Position numbers and translations under genes: made by a program. A stretch of DNA of 64,000 nucleotides, taken from the NCBI GenBank assembly GCA_013306675.1, contig JABLUY010000079.1, positions 62,001 through 126,000 of the forward strand, given 5' to 3'. Numbering within the stretch: position 1 is the first letter of the stretch; each line of letters starts with the position of its first letter. This DNA comes from Thraustochytrium sp. TN22. Its lineage: Eukaryota; Sar; Bigyra; Thraustochytrida; Thraustochytriidae. Positions 19,916 through 29,374 of the stretch are shown here, piece after piece. A model generated the notes under the pieces. That model searched no databases and was not told the DNA's origin. It worked only from the letters and a program-made list of their open reading frames with translations.

Positions 19916-20160
19916 ATGCCGCGCCCGCTGGCCAGCGGCAACGCCTTCGCGTGCATCGCGTACGAGGACGAGGATGAGGAGCACTCCATGCCGGCCAAGG
20001 CTGCGCCGACAGGTGATGTGAAGCAGCAGCCCTTGGTCCAGGGCGGACATCAGCCGCAGACGCAGCGCTCACTTTCGCAGCGTCTGCAGCAACAACAGGA
20101 GCAGCAGCAGCAGCAGCGGCGGCGGCTGCAACGTCAAGAGTATATCCTACCACGCCATCC

Positions 20161-20217
<57 letters not shown>

Positions 20218-21739
20218 GCAGCAGCCGCAGCAGCCGCAGCAGCAGTACCATCACCATCATCATCAGTTCCCGCGCCAACGGCGCCAGCGTCAGATGCGGC
20301 AGCAGCTGCACCAACAGCAGCATGTGCAACAAGGACAACAGCGTCAGCAAGTACAACGACATCAACAAACACAGCCCAAGCAAGCAACGCTCAAGACGCC
20401 GCAAATGATGCAGAGGCAACCGACGAGCCCAGGCGGCAAGAAACGCGAGGAGGCCGACGCAGAAAAGGCCGCGAGGCTGCGGTACTCGCAAGAGGAGCTG
20501 CTCGCGTTTAAAGACAAGTGCACGGACATGCCAGCGGAGCTAGCCATGGTGGACCTCCGCATTGTGCAGCATAAATGCACTTTGGTGACACCAACACCGA
20601 CTGAGGCGCCGCACGCGACGTGGCGCGAGCCAGCGGCCGAGTCGGAGCGGGACGGCCCGAACAAGAGCCCCGCGATGCACCGCCGGCTGAGAAGCGGGAG
20701 CATGGGTGCGTGGAGCGTCGACGCCGAGTCGCTGCCAAGCCTCGACGGCCTCGTTCTGGAGGACCTGGCGCGGGGCAGCGCAGAGTCGTCGGTGTGGAGC
20801 CCGAGCGGAACCGAGTCGGCGTGGAGCCCATTCTCTTCGCCGTCGCGCGGGAGTCGATCAAGCCCGGCGGACTTTCCCGGTCTAGGGGGCGCCCCGACCG
20901 CGCTGCACGCACGCGGCGCGGATTGCGAGCCGGCGCACGCGATGCAGGCACAGGCGGCCCGCGCTACTGGGGCAGCGTCGCCCGCGCTGTCGAGCTTGAG
21001 CCCGTCCGAGACGGAGACGGATGTGAAGCTGACGTTCTCGCCGCTCAGGCCGAACCCTGCGTACCAGGATGCAGGGGCCCTGAGACTGAGTTCGCCGCTC
21101 CAGTCGCCGCAGGCGCAGGCGCTGCCGCACTGCACTGGGCCGTGCTGCTTGCCGGGCAGCCCGCAGCCTGCGATGATGCCATGTGCGGAGCTGCCGCCAC
21201 CATACCTGGCAAGTCCGCAGGCGTCCTTTTCCAAGTCGACATCCATGGGATTCGCGCCAGCCACTCCGCCGCCGCCGCCGCCTCCGCCGCCGCCGCCGCC
21301 GATGCTGCTTGATGGGCCGTACTCGCCATACGCGATGGCGCCGGGACCCATGTCGCCGGGCGGCTTTGGCATGCCCCCGTCGCCGTTCCACAACTACGCC
21401 ACACCGCTCATGAATCCGGGCCAGCAGCAAGTGCAGATGCAGGAGGTGCCGCACATGCCGTACGCACAGCACCAGCACCAGCACCAGCACCAGCACCAGC
21501 ACCAGCACCAGCACCAGCACCAGCATTGCAACCAAGAGCAGGACGGCATGGGATACTGCGCCTACCCTTACCAAGCAACGCAGCATGTGGCAGCGGAGCC
21601 GGCTCCAATGGCACCGGTGACGCTTCACGGCCAGCCCCTGCTGCATCCGCAGCAGCAGCAGCAACATCAGCAACATCAGCACCAGCATCATGCCCTCATG
21701 CATGCGACAATGATGATGAACGGAGCGCTACGCCAATAA
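19916..21739 (+). CDS. Q/H-rich protein with YxxxxL-phi eIF4E-binding-like motif
   Basis: 607 residues from ATG 19916 (context GCCGCCATG). Most of it is low complexity: an 18-Gln run (83-100), His runs, a Pro run near 450, and nine HQ dipeptides near 519-536. One conserved-looking island, RLRYSQEELLAFKDKC, carries Tyr190-x4-Leu195-Leu196. This fits the YxxxxL-phi eIF4E-binding consensus and the YT(K/R)EELL form seen in animal 4E-T. Downstream lies a Ser-rich segment with WSPSGTESAWSP and DFPGLGG. A role as an mRNA-granule protein repressing cap-dependent translation is inference. The Q/H content predicts prion-like condensation. It is convergent with the Tim17-family gene. The rest of the protein is not recognised. 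Confidence 0.75.
20162..20215 (+). repeat. CAG trinucleotide run, 18 units
   Basis: Perfect CAG x18 encoding polyglutamine 83-100 of the Q/H-rich protein, followed by interrupted CAG/CCG triplets. Confidence 0.95.
21470..21523 (+). repeat. CACCAG hexamer, 9 units
   Basis: Nine perfect copies encoding His-Gln dipeptides in the Q/H-rich protein. Confidence 0.95.
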
Positions 21740-21855
21740 AAATAAGCTTCGCGTGGTGCCAGAGCGTGCGGTGCTTTACAGAGAAAAGGAAGTGAGGTCG
21801 CAGAGGAAGCCATAGGCCTGTGTCGGGCGCGCCTTGGCCCGTGTCGGGCGCGCCT

Positions 21856-22566
21856 TTAGACCTGGACCAAGGAGTGCAGCACGGCGGTGAGCAAGCCGGT
21901 GCTGAGTGCAGTGACGGCGATGGTCTGGGGATTGCCTTTTCGCACGGCGAGCAGGCCGCCGGCGGCCGCGCCGCCGACAAAGACGTTGACGGAGTGTTTG
22001 CTGTGCGTAAGCTCCTCGGACGCGCAGGTCATGCCGCCAAAGGTGCCAAGGAAGCAGCCGAACATGAGCGAGGCCTGGCCCATGCTGCGTACGCGCGGCA
22101 GGGCGTCCTCGCGCAGCACACGCAGCGCCAAAGAGGCCCATGAGGGCGGGCCCTGCGCCCGCACCTGGGCGTGGGTTTGTGCCTGCTTCATGTACGCCAG
22201 ATGCTGTGCCTGTGCGCCTTGCGACGTTTTGACGGAGGATATCTGTCGCTGCGCCCTCTTGACGGAGGAAAGCTGGCGCTGCGCGGCCTTGGTCTGCGTT
22301 TGCGCCTGCTGCTGCGCTTGCTGCGACGGCTTGGCGTCGGCGGCCTGCTTGGCGTCGTGCGCGGCGTCCGCGGCGGACGCGGCCTCCGCGGCGCGCGAGG
22401 GCGACGTCCAGCCGGTGACGGCGAGCTCGTCGAGCGGGTGGAAGGCGGCGCCCCACGCCAAGCCCACGAGGCCGCCCCTGATGAAGCCGTCCGCCGCGCG
22501 CGCCGAGCACGACGGCTTGTAGCGCGAGTCGTCCACGACGCCGGAGAAGCGCCGCACGTCGCCCAT
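21856..22566 (-). CDS. Tim17/Tim22/Tim23-family membrane protein with Q/A-rich insertion
   Basis: 236 residues from ATG 22564-22566. The glycine-rich helices of the family are visible: GFIRGGLVGLAWGAAF near residue 28, then ASLMFGCFLGTFGGMTCASE, VFVGGAAAGGLLAVRKGNPQ and a C-terminal hydrophobic helix. Between the first and second helices sits an insertion (about residues 55-140) rich in Gln/Ala/Lys with the repeated phrase RQ(L/I)SSVK. Tim17-family proteins form translocase channels or assembly factors in mitochondrial membranes. The exact subfamily (TIM22-like versus orphan) is unclear. A TTG six codons upstream is in frame but the ATG is preferred. It is divergent from the metaxin gene with 285 bp between starts. 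Confidence 0.78.
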   Translation of the reverse strand: MGDVRRFSGVVDDSRYKPSCSARAADGFIRGGLVGLAWGAAFHPLDELAVTGWTSPSRAAEAASAADAAHDAKQAADAKPSQQAQQQAQTQTKAAQRQLSSVKRAQRQISSVKTSQGAQAQHLAYMKQAQTHAQVRAQGPPSWASLALRVLREDALPRVRSMGQASLMFGCFLGTFGGMTCASEELTHSKHSVNVFVGGAAAGGLLAVRKGNPQTIAVTALSTGLLTAVLHSLVQV

Positions 22567-22851
22567 GGCGGCCGTGGCCGCCAAGGAGCGCAGCGCAGCG
22601 CAGCAGCAAGCGCAGACCAGCCCAGACCAGCCCAGACCAGCCCAGACTAGCCTAGCCCAGACCGGACCAGCGCAGATGCGCGCAGCAGCAGCGCAGGCCA
22701 GACACGGTGCGCTGCAGCTCAGCGGCGTGGAGGCGTAGCTGATGAGGGATTGGATGAGGATGTGCGACGGGCGGCGGCAGAGTCTTCAGAGCTGGTTGGC
22801 GACGGCGCGAGGCGGCAGCGGCGCAGCACGCGAGCGCGGCGGCGGGGCGCG
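22567..22851. promoter_or_regulatory. Divergent Tim17-family/metaxin intergenic region with 10-bp repeats
   Basis: 285 bp between the starts of two mitochondrial membrane-protein genes on opposite strands. It contains a degenerate tandem of CCAGCCCAGA (about 22616-22672, 5-6 units). A shared bidirectional promoter for co-expression is inferred. Confidence 0.5.
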
Positions 22852-23907
22852 ATGGCGGAGCGCGGCGCGGGCGTGGCGCTGGTGCAGTTCCGGCCGGCGT
22901 GGGGCGAGCAGGCGTACCTGAGGTGGGCCGGCGTGGCGCACGTCGTGGAGAACTGGTCGCAGCCGTGGAGCTCGAGCGCGGGCGCGCTGCCGCAGCTGCA
23001 CGGGCGCGACCGGCGCATCGTGCCATCGCGGGAGATCCTGCGCGCGCTACGCGGCGTGGAGGACCTGGACGCGAAGCTCTCGGATGCGGAGCGCGCGCAG
23101 CTGGCCGGCTTTGAGAGCCTCGTGCGCAACGACCTGCACGTCTGCCTGGAGTGGAGCCGCTGGGCGGACGAGGAGCATTATGCGCGCGTCACGCGCAGAA
23201 TTTTGCTCGACGTGCTGCCCTTTCCGATGAGCTACGCCTATACTTGGATGCAGCGTAAGGCTGTGCTCTTTCGCCTGGGCCAGCACCACAGCATCTCCTC
23301 GGAGGAGGAGGCGCGCCGCGTGGCGCGCCAGGCGTACGAGGCGCTGGCGATGCAGCTGGGCGACGGACCGTGGATGTTTGGCGCCAAGGGTCCAACCAGC
23401 TTGGACTGTCTGGTCTTTGGCCACCTCATGGACGCGCTGCGCGAGCCGCTCGGCGCCATCTGCTTCCAGAACTACCCGAACCTCGTGAGCTTTTGCGAGC
23501 GCGTGCAGAAGGAGCTCTTCCTGGAGCCCAAGCCGGCCGTGGCTGCACTCTGCACTTTGGCCGGCGAGCCGAACCGTTTCGCGCAGTCGCAGGGCTTCGA
23601 CGCCGTCTACAAGCGTTCCGCGCTGCGCCTCTCGTCGTGGGCGCAGGAGGCGGACCAGGCCGCCGCGGATGGGGACGCCGAGGCTGCGCCGCTCTCCCAG
23701 CGCGATCGCGACTTCCAGGAGGGCAGCCGTAACGCTGTTCTCGTCGCGGGCGGTGTTGTGGCCGGCTACCTACTCTTTTCCAATCTCGTGGCCTTTAGCT
23801 TCGAGGGCGACGACGACGGCGATGATGACGAAGAGAACTTTGATGATGATGAGTACGACGAGGATGGGGACGGCTATTACTATGAAGAGGACGGCGAGGA
23901 GGACTGA
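22852..23907 (+). CDS. Metaxin-like protein (SAM complex, Sam35/37 type)
   Basis: 351 residues from ATG 22852. The N-terminal thioredoxin-like metaxin domain ends in LPQLHGRDRRIVPSREILRAL. The GST-C-like metaxin domain contains FESLVRNDLHVCLEWSRW, RILLDVLPFPMSY, AYEALAMQLGDGPWMFG and PTSLDCLVFGHLMDAL, the classic metaxin block. A hydrophobic anchor (about 294-315) precedes an extremely Asp/Glu-rich tail (318-351). Metaxins lie on the mitochondrial outer membrane and help the SAM complex insert beta-barrels. The acidic tail could act in presequence handling; that is inference. An in-frame TTG at 22750 is not favoured as the start. Confidence 0.9.
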   Translation: MAERGAGVALVQFRPAWGEQAYLRWAGVAHVVENWSQPWSSSAGALPQLHGRDRRIVPSREILRALRGVEDLDAKLSDAERAQLAGFESLVRNDLHVCLEWSRWADEEHYARVTRRILLDVLPFPMSYAYTWMQRKAVLFRLGQHHSISSEEEARRVARQAYEALAMQLGDGPWMFGAKGPTSLDCLVFGHLMDALREPLGAICFQNYPNLVSFCERVQKELFLEPKPAVAALCTLAGEPNRFAQSQGFDAVYKRSALRLSSWAQEADQAAADGDAEAAPLSQRDRDFQEGSRNAVLVAGGVVAGYLLFSNLVAFSFEGDDDGDDDEENFDDDEYDEDGDGYYYEEDGEED

Positions 23908-23978
23908 TCTTAGCAGCTTGGTAGTTTCAAAAAGAAGAAAAGGAAAATCCCGGATGATGCTGAGAGGAGTTCATGACA

Positions 23979-25040
23979 CTGCGAGTCGCGAGCCTGCTCT
24001 TGCGCGGCGACGAGAGCTGCGAGTCGTCGCGAGCCTGCTCTTGCGCGGCAACGAGAGCTGCGAGTCGTCGCGAGCCTGCTCTTGCGCCACGACGAGAGCT
24101 GCGAGTCGTCGCGAGCCCGCTCTTGCGCGGCAACGAGAGCTGCGAGTCGTCGCGAGCTTGCTCTCGCGCGGCAACGAGAGCTGCGAGTCGTCGCGAGCCT
24201 GCTCTTGCGCGGCAACGAGAGCTGCGAGTCGTCGCGAGCCTACTCTTGCGCGGCAACGAGGGCTGCGAGTCGTCGCGAGCCTGCTCTCGCGCGGCAACGA
24301 GAGCTGCGAGTCGTCGCAAGCCTGCTCTTGCGCCACGACGAGAGCTGCGAGTCGTCGCGAGCCCGCTCTTGCGCGGCAACGAGAGCTGCGAGTCGTCGCG
24401 AGCTTGCTCTCGCGCGGCAACGAGAGCTGCGAGTCGTCGCGAGCCTGCTCTTGCGCGGCAACGAGAGCTGCGAGTCGTCGCGAGCCTGCTCTTGCGCCAC
24501 GACGAGAGCTGCGAGTCGTCGCGAGCCCGCTCTTGCGCGGCAACGAGAGCTGCGAGTCGTCGCGAGCTTGCTCTCGCGCGGCAACGAGAGCTGCGAGTCG
24601 TCGCGAGCCTGCTCTTGCGCGGCAACGAGAGCTGCGAGTCGTCGCGAGCCTGCTCTTGCGCGGCAACGAGAGCTGCGAGTCGTCGCGAGCCTACTCTTGC
24701 GCGGCAACGAGGGCTGCGAGTCGTCGCGAGCCTGCTCTCGCGCGGCAACGAGAGCTGCGAGTCGTCGCGAGCCTGCTCTTGCGCCACGACGAGAGCTGCG
24801 AGTCGTCGCGAGCCCGCTCTTGCGCGGCAACGAGAGCTGCGAGTCGTCGCGAGCTTGCTCTCGCGCGGCAACGAGAGCTGCGAGTCGTCGCGAGCCTACT
24901 CTTGCGCGGCAACGAGGGCTGCGAGTCGTCGCGAGCCTGCTCTCGCGCGGCAACGAGAGCTGCGAGTCGTCGCGAGCCTACTCTTGCGCCACGACGAGAG
25001 CTGCGAGTCGTCGCGAGCCCGCTCTTGCGCGGCAACGAGT
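23979..25040 (+). repeat. 41-bp satellite, about 26 units, with higher-order order
   Basis: The unit contains GAGCTGCGAGTCGTCGCGAG followed by CCTGCTCTTGCGCGGCAACGA. Diagnostic variants mark six unit types: A (CCTGCTCTTGCGCGG), B (TTGCGCCACGAC), C (CCCGCTC), D (CTTGCTCTC), E (CCTACTC) and F (CCTGCTCTC). Read in order the array is A A BCD, A EF BCD, A BCD, A A EF BCD, EF BC. B is always followed by C and F by B, so multi-unit blocks were copied, not single units. Confidence 0.95.
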
Positions 25041-25207
25041 GCTTGCTCGCGTGTTGCACAGTGCGACTTCTGTTTACTACTTGCCTTACACATCCCTTTT
25101 CGGTCTTGGTTCTCCAGCCCAAAGTTGAACTCGCGCTTGTTCCTTCGTGCTTGTCGCTTCGCGCATTTTCGCGCTTGTCGCTTCGGGCTTGCTGCTTCGC
25201 GCTAGTC

Positions 25208-25315
25208 GCGCTTGTCGCGATTGTCACGCTTGTCGCGCTTGCCGCGTTTGTCGCGCTTGTCGCACCTGGCGCACTTGTTGCAATTGTCGCGCTTGTCGCG
25301 CTTGTTGCACTTTTG
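25208..25315 (+). repeat. 9-bp tandem array GCGCTTGTC, 12 degenerate units
   Basis: Twelve units of GCGCTTGTC with 0-4 changes each, in the 3' flank of the CDP-DAG synthase gene, next to the 41-bp satellite. Looser CGCTTCGCGC phrases continue to the left. Confidence 0.85.
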
Positions 25316-25367
25316 TAGCTTCGCGCTAATGTATGTTCTCGGTTGTGCCTTCGCGCGTGCGACTCGC

Positions 25368-26720
25368 TCACAACTTGAGCAGACCCTCCTTTTGCAGCCC
25401 CATGCCGAGACGCTCGTAGAGGTTGAGCTTGTCCTCAGTTTTCAGCTCCATGAGCAAGCGGAGAACGACGTCGGGATCGGGGCCGTCATTAAAGGTCATG
25501 GCGACCCGGGCCTGATAATAGACGTAGACAAACATGCCCATGAGGACCTGGCAGTCCATGCGGTCGACTGCACCGCCATGGCCAGGGATGGAGTGGCCGA
25601 AGTCCTTGATCTTGAAGGCGCGCTTGAAGCCGGAGGCGAAGAAGCCACCAAAGGGCGCGACAATGGAGGCGAAGATGGCCATCCAAAAGACGTGCTCGTC
25701 CATCTGTTGCACCTGGAAGTCGCCGAGCGAGGCTGGGAGAATGGCGTTCATCCTGGGGCCGAGAAGGTCGCGCAGGGGCCGGTACTCAAAGATTGGGCTG
25801 GGCGTGCAGTCGGGCCAGTATTCCAGCTTGAAACCGCGGCGCTCGCAGATCATGAGGCCAAAGCGCGTGAAGAGCTTGGTGAGCACGAAGCCGAAGAACA
25901 TTGTGGCGGCCCAGCCGCCGACGAAGCCCTCCCAGGTCTTCTTTGGCGAGAGCTTGATGAGCGGCGTGCGGCCGAAGAAGAAGCCGAAGATGTAGGCCCA
26001 GATATCGTTGCAAATGACGAGCGAGCAGGGCAGGAGAAACCAGATAAGGCCGTTGAACATGTTGCTCACGAGCGCGGAGCTCTGCATGACGACGAGGAGC
26101 AGCGTGACGTGGCAGTAGGCGAACTGCTTAAACTGGTACTTGTAGTAGCGCTTCTTGAGGCTCCAGACAAAGAGGATGAGGCCCAGCGCGTAGAGCAAGA
26201 AGCAGTAGAGCCCGAACTTTTGGAGGTGATCCGAGATCTTGAAGCCGAGGTGGTGCCGAAGCGAGTGCATGAGAAAGTGGTTCTCGAGCGTCTTGCCGTA
26301 GGTGAGCACCGAGGTGACGAGGAACCAGTAGACGTAGAGGAACTTGAAGCCCGGGAGGTCCCGCTCGCTGGACTCGTTCATTTGAATGTACACGAGCTCC
26401 TTGTACATGAGGCCCTGGATGACGAAGACCAGGACGGCGCAGCCAGTCTGCTGCAAGTAGACCACGATAAAGAGGAAGGAGAAGATCATGACGAGCGACC
26501 AGGACGCGCGCGTGACAAAGCTTTGGAAGCGCGATTCTGACGGCGCGTCCCGGAGCAGCGTTACGGGCGTGGCGGGCTCCTCCTCGCCCTCGGCGGAGAA
26601 GACGGACGAGCTGTCAGACCGCCGCAGCCGCGCGGCGGCGGCGGCCGCGCCGCGCTCGTCGCTCGCCTCGCTGTCCATGGACTCCGCCGGCGTGCGCCGC
26701 TGCCGCAGCCCCGACGCCAT
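25368..26720 (-). CDS. CDS1: Phosphatidate cytidylyltransferase (CDP-diacylglycerol synthase, eukaryotic CDS1/2 type)
   Basis: 450 residues from ATG 26718-26720. A soluble Ser/Ala-rich N-terminus is followed by about eight membrane segments. The C-terminal half carries the CDS signature SGFKRAFKIKDFGHSIPGHGG followed by AVDRMD (about 360-388), with the catalytic Lys/Asp and HGG..DR residues intact. Upstream landmarks are NDIWAYIFGFFFGRTPLI and SPKKTWEGFVGG. The enzyme makes CDP-diacylglycerol from CTP and phosphatidate for phosphatidylinositol and cardiolipin synthesis, in the ER or inner mitochondrial membrane. Length and topology match animal CDS1/CDS2 rather than the mitochondrial TAM41 type. 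A GTG ten codons upstream is in frame but unlikely. It is divergent from the G-alpha gene. Confidence 0.96.
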   Translation of the reverse strand: MASGLRQRRTPAESMDSEASDERGAAAAAARLRRSDSSSVFSAEGEEEPATPVTLLRDAPSESRFQSFVTRASWSLVMIFSFLFIVVYLQQTGCAVLVFVIQGLMYKELVYIQMNESSERDLPGFKFLYVYWFLVTSVLTYGKTLENHFLMHSLRHHLGFKISDHLQKFGLYCFLLYALGLILFVWSLKKRYYKYQFKQFAYCHVTLLLVVMQSSALVSNMFNGLIWFLLPCSLVICNDIWAYIFGFFFGRTPLIKLSPKKTWEGFVGGWAATMFFGFVLTKLFTRFGLMICERRGFKLEYWPDCTPSPIFEYRPLRDLLGPRMNAILPASLGDFQVQQMDEHVFWMAIFASIVAPFGGFFASGFKRAFKIKDFGHSIPGHGGAVDRMDCQVLMGMFVYVYYQARVAMTFNDGPDPDVVLRLLMELKTEDKLNLYERLGMGLQKEGLLKL

Positions 26721-27925
26721 CGCGCCAAGCGAGCGGCGCGGAAAGGTCACGACGGTAAGCCCCGCGCCGCCGCCGCGTCAGCCTCGCCTGCCTGCCTGCC
26801 TGCCTGTCTGCCTGCCTGTCTGCGCCTCTCGCGCCCGCCGCCTCGCCTTGCCTCGCCTCGCTTCGCCGCGGCTCTGCGGCCGTTCCCAGGCTGCCGCCGA
26901 TGCCGCCGCCGCCGCCGCCCGCCGCCGCCCGCCGCCCGCCGCCGCCGCCTCCGCGCGCGCGAAGCGTCTGCCGTGTCGGGGAGAGCTCGCTTCGCTTTCT
27001 CCGTCTCGCTCTAGGATTTGCGCAGCCGGCCGAGCAGAGTTCGCGGAACTCCTGGCCCGCCGCAACCCCTGGAGCTCCGCCAGCGGCCACCCCAACCAAG
27101 CGCCGCTGGCCGACGCCTAACCAACTTGACATGAAGGATCCAAGCAAGTTCTGCCGGGAAAGTTGCTTGCGATGAGGGTGAGCATCAACTAAAAGGAGTG
27201 GCCGCCGTGGCGACGCCAGACAGCGCCAGATGCCGCAGAAGTCGCAGAACAAACTGATCGGCTGCAGCGCTGCATCGGCTGCATCGCGCTGCATCACTGC
27301 ATCGGCTGCGTCGCTGCACCGCAAGGCAAACCTTGTCTCGGAGCAGAGCAGGCACGAGCAGGCACCCCGGCAGGGCGCCACTCATTTAGGATGGCTGCCC
27401 GCCGTCACCGGTGATGATGCGGCGGCGCATAAAAGGTCCGTTGAATAGTAACTTGAAGTCCAAGTCGCAGGGAAGGCGGCAGCACTGCAGGAAAGGCGGA
27501 AAGCACATGGGCGCAGCACTACGCGGGTGTGCGCTAAAACGAGCCATTGCAAAGTCAAGGAACGTGGAGGTCGCGGCGATCGGCGCGTATGCGCCTGCGC
27601 CAAAAGGCCAGCGTCCGCGGCTGGCGGGCAGAGGAGGCCGCGGCGGCGCGTCGTCGTCGCGCTTGATTGACCGTGAGCGCGGCGCGGGGTGACGGCGGAC
27701 CTCGGTTGGTTGCTCCTGGTGCTCGCGCTCTTGCTTGCGCCTGTTCGCGCTCCTGCGCCTGCTCGTGCTCGTGGAGTCTCGCACGCCGTGCTTGCTCCCT
27801 GCTCTGGCGCTCACTTTGGAGGCTGAGCCGGCGAGCGCGCGGACGAAAAAGACGCAGCAGGGGTCCAGCAGCTACGAGGTGGCTGGACCCCGCCGCGCGG
27901 CGAGCGCACGAGGCGAGGCGTGAGG
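26721..27925. other. 1.2 kb divergent intergenic region
   Basis: No supported gene. It contains a CCTG/TCTG tetramer run near 26786-26825, GCC/GCCGCC runs near 26900-26950, repeated GCTGCATCG phrases (about 27262-27320) and a TATA-like CATAAAAGG near 27428. It serves the CDP-DAG synthase on one side and G-alpha on the other. Confidence 0.55.
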
Positions 27926-29374
27926 ATGGGCGGAACATGCAGCGTGCGCGAGACGGAGCGGCAGGCGCGGGACGTGAAGCTGCTGCTCCTCGGTTGCCCG
28001 AACGTGGGCAAGTCGACGATCTTCAAGCAGATGTCGCTCATCTACCTGAACGGGTTCAACGAGAAGCAGCGACGCGTATTGCGGCCGCACATCATCATGG
28101 ACGTGTTGGAGACGGTGCTGCGCGTGGCGGAGGTGGTCAAGCTGAGGGACGGGGAGAACTTCTTCGGGGACGTTGCGCTGCAGGGGCAGCTGCAAAAGAT
28201 CCTGCTGGCCAAGGAGACCGGTGACGTGAGCGTATCGCTAGCGAACGGCCTAGGAAACGAGGGGGAAACGAGCCCCGCGAGCAGGCTGGACCTGGTGACG
28301 GCGGCGAGCGACGCCCTGGTCCAGGATCTCTTGCGTACCGTGGTGCACGTGATGCAGGACGCTAAGATGTCGCGCGCGCTGACGAGCATGCGCGAGGCGA
28401 TGGAGAAGAAGACGATGCAAAGGGACGAGGTGCAGGCCTCGACGCCACGGGAAGAGCCGAGTGCCGATTCGCAATCGCTGGGCGATTTATCGGACGAGGC
28501 GGCCTTGCTGAGCGGCGTGCCGTCCGGGGATGCGGTGCAGGGCCTCGGTGACGAGGAGGAGGACAGCCATGCGAAGCCACCAGCACAGACGGAGGCCGGT
28601 GCGCTGGGAGGGGCCAGCGGTGGTGGCAGGGGCGGGGACGGTGCGGCGGCAGCCGAGGCGGCGCGAGCCGCGGAGGCGGCGGCGCGCACGGCGCGCGAGC
28701 TGGAGCTGCCGAGCTCGTGGGAGTATTTTGAGCGCAGGCTCCACGCGATGGCGCAAGCGAGCACGTACATCCCAAATGACGAGGACGTGCTGAGGTTGCG
28801 GCGCGTGACGGAGGAGGCGACCTCGTTGGCCTTCTCGACCAAGACGGAATGGCCGCCAAAGTCGGGCGAGAAGATTGACATCCCCGTGGAGTGCATCGAC
28901 GTGGGAGGTCAGGCGCAGCACGAGTTTGACTGGGTGCAGCACGGGCGCGATGTAAACGCCATACTGTACGTGCTGTGCCCGTCTGACTTTGACGAGGTCG
29001 ACGAGGACGGCAACAACAAGCTGCGCGAGTCCTTTGCCATGTTGCGGCGCATCACCAGCTCGGACGTGCTCGTCGAGAAGCACGTCGTGATCGTCTTCAA
29101 CAAGTCAGACCTCCTGGACCACAAGCTGCGATACGCCAACTTTGGCAACTACTTTCGCAGCTTCAAGGGTCGCAACACGCCCAAGGATGTGACATCCTTT
29201 TTGGAGCGCCGCTGCCGCGCCATTGTCAACTCCGCGCACGCGCGCCTCGAGGGCGACGTGCCGACCACCTCTTTCGTCAAGACCTGCGCGCTCGAGACCA
29301 CGCTCATGACCAGCGTCATGCAGCACGTCCTCTACGGCATCGTCGAGGCCAGCTTCCGGCAGATTTGGCCGTGA
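27926..29374 (+). CDS. Atypical heterotrimeric G-protein alpha subunit
   Basis: 482 residues from ATG 27926, longer than the usual 350-400. The N-terminus MGGTCS offers Gly2 for myristoylation and Cys5 for palmitoylation. G1 is GCPNVGKST (23-31) rather than GAGESGKST. Switch I reads TYIPNDEDVLRLRRVTEEA. G3 is DVGGQ (325-329) with the catalytic Gln kept, but followed by AQHEFDW instead of RSERRKW. G4 is NKSD (392-395) and G5 is TCAL (453-456). The helical domain carries an acidic/Gly/Ala insertion (about residues 165-260). The protein should bind GTP at the plasma membrane; the altered P-loop Glu-Ser-Gly and switch II predict unusual nucleotide handling or no standard beta-gamma contact. This is inference. 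An upstream GTG in frame is not preferred because it would bury the lipidation signal. Confidence 0.9.
   Translation: MGGTCSVRETERQARDVKLLLLGCPNVGKSTIFKQMSLIYLNGFNEKQRRVLRPHIIMDVLETVLRVAEVVKLRDGENFFGDVALQGQLQKILLAKETGDVSVSLANGLGNEGETSPASRLDLVTAASDALVQDLLRTVVHVMQDAKMSRALTSMREAMEKKTMQRDEVQASTPREEPSADSQSLGDLSDEAALLSGVPSGDAVQGLGDEEEDSHAKPPAQTEAGALGGASGGGRGGDGAAAAEAARAAEAAARTARELELPSSWEYFERRLHAMAQASTYIPNDEDVLRLRRVTEEATSLAFSTKTEWPPKSGEKIDIPVECIDVGGQAQHEFDWVQHGRDVNAILYVLCPSDFDEVDEDGNNKLRESFAMLRRITSSDVLVEKHVVIVFNKSDLLDHKLRYANFGNYFRSFKGRNTPKDVTSFLERRCRAIVNSAHARLEGDVPTTSFVKTCALETTLMTSVMQHVLYGIVEASFRQIWP

Larger units (their letters stand above)
23908..25367. other. Convergent intergenic region filled by tandem repeats
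   Basis: Between the 3' ends of metaxin and the CDP-DAG synthase. Nearly all of it is the 41-bp satellite (23979-25040) followed by a 9-bp array (25208-25315). Long frames through the satellite arise because 41 is not a multiple of 3 and the unit lacks stops; they are not genes. Confidence 0.9.

Noticed and set aside
23973-25318. Long open frames (up to about 550 residues) through the 41-bp array
   Set aside because: They come from a stop-free 41-bp unit read in all frames; composition is repetitive Arg/Ser/Ala on both strands and there is no independent coding signal.
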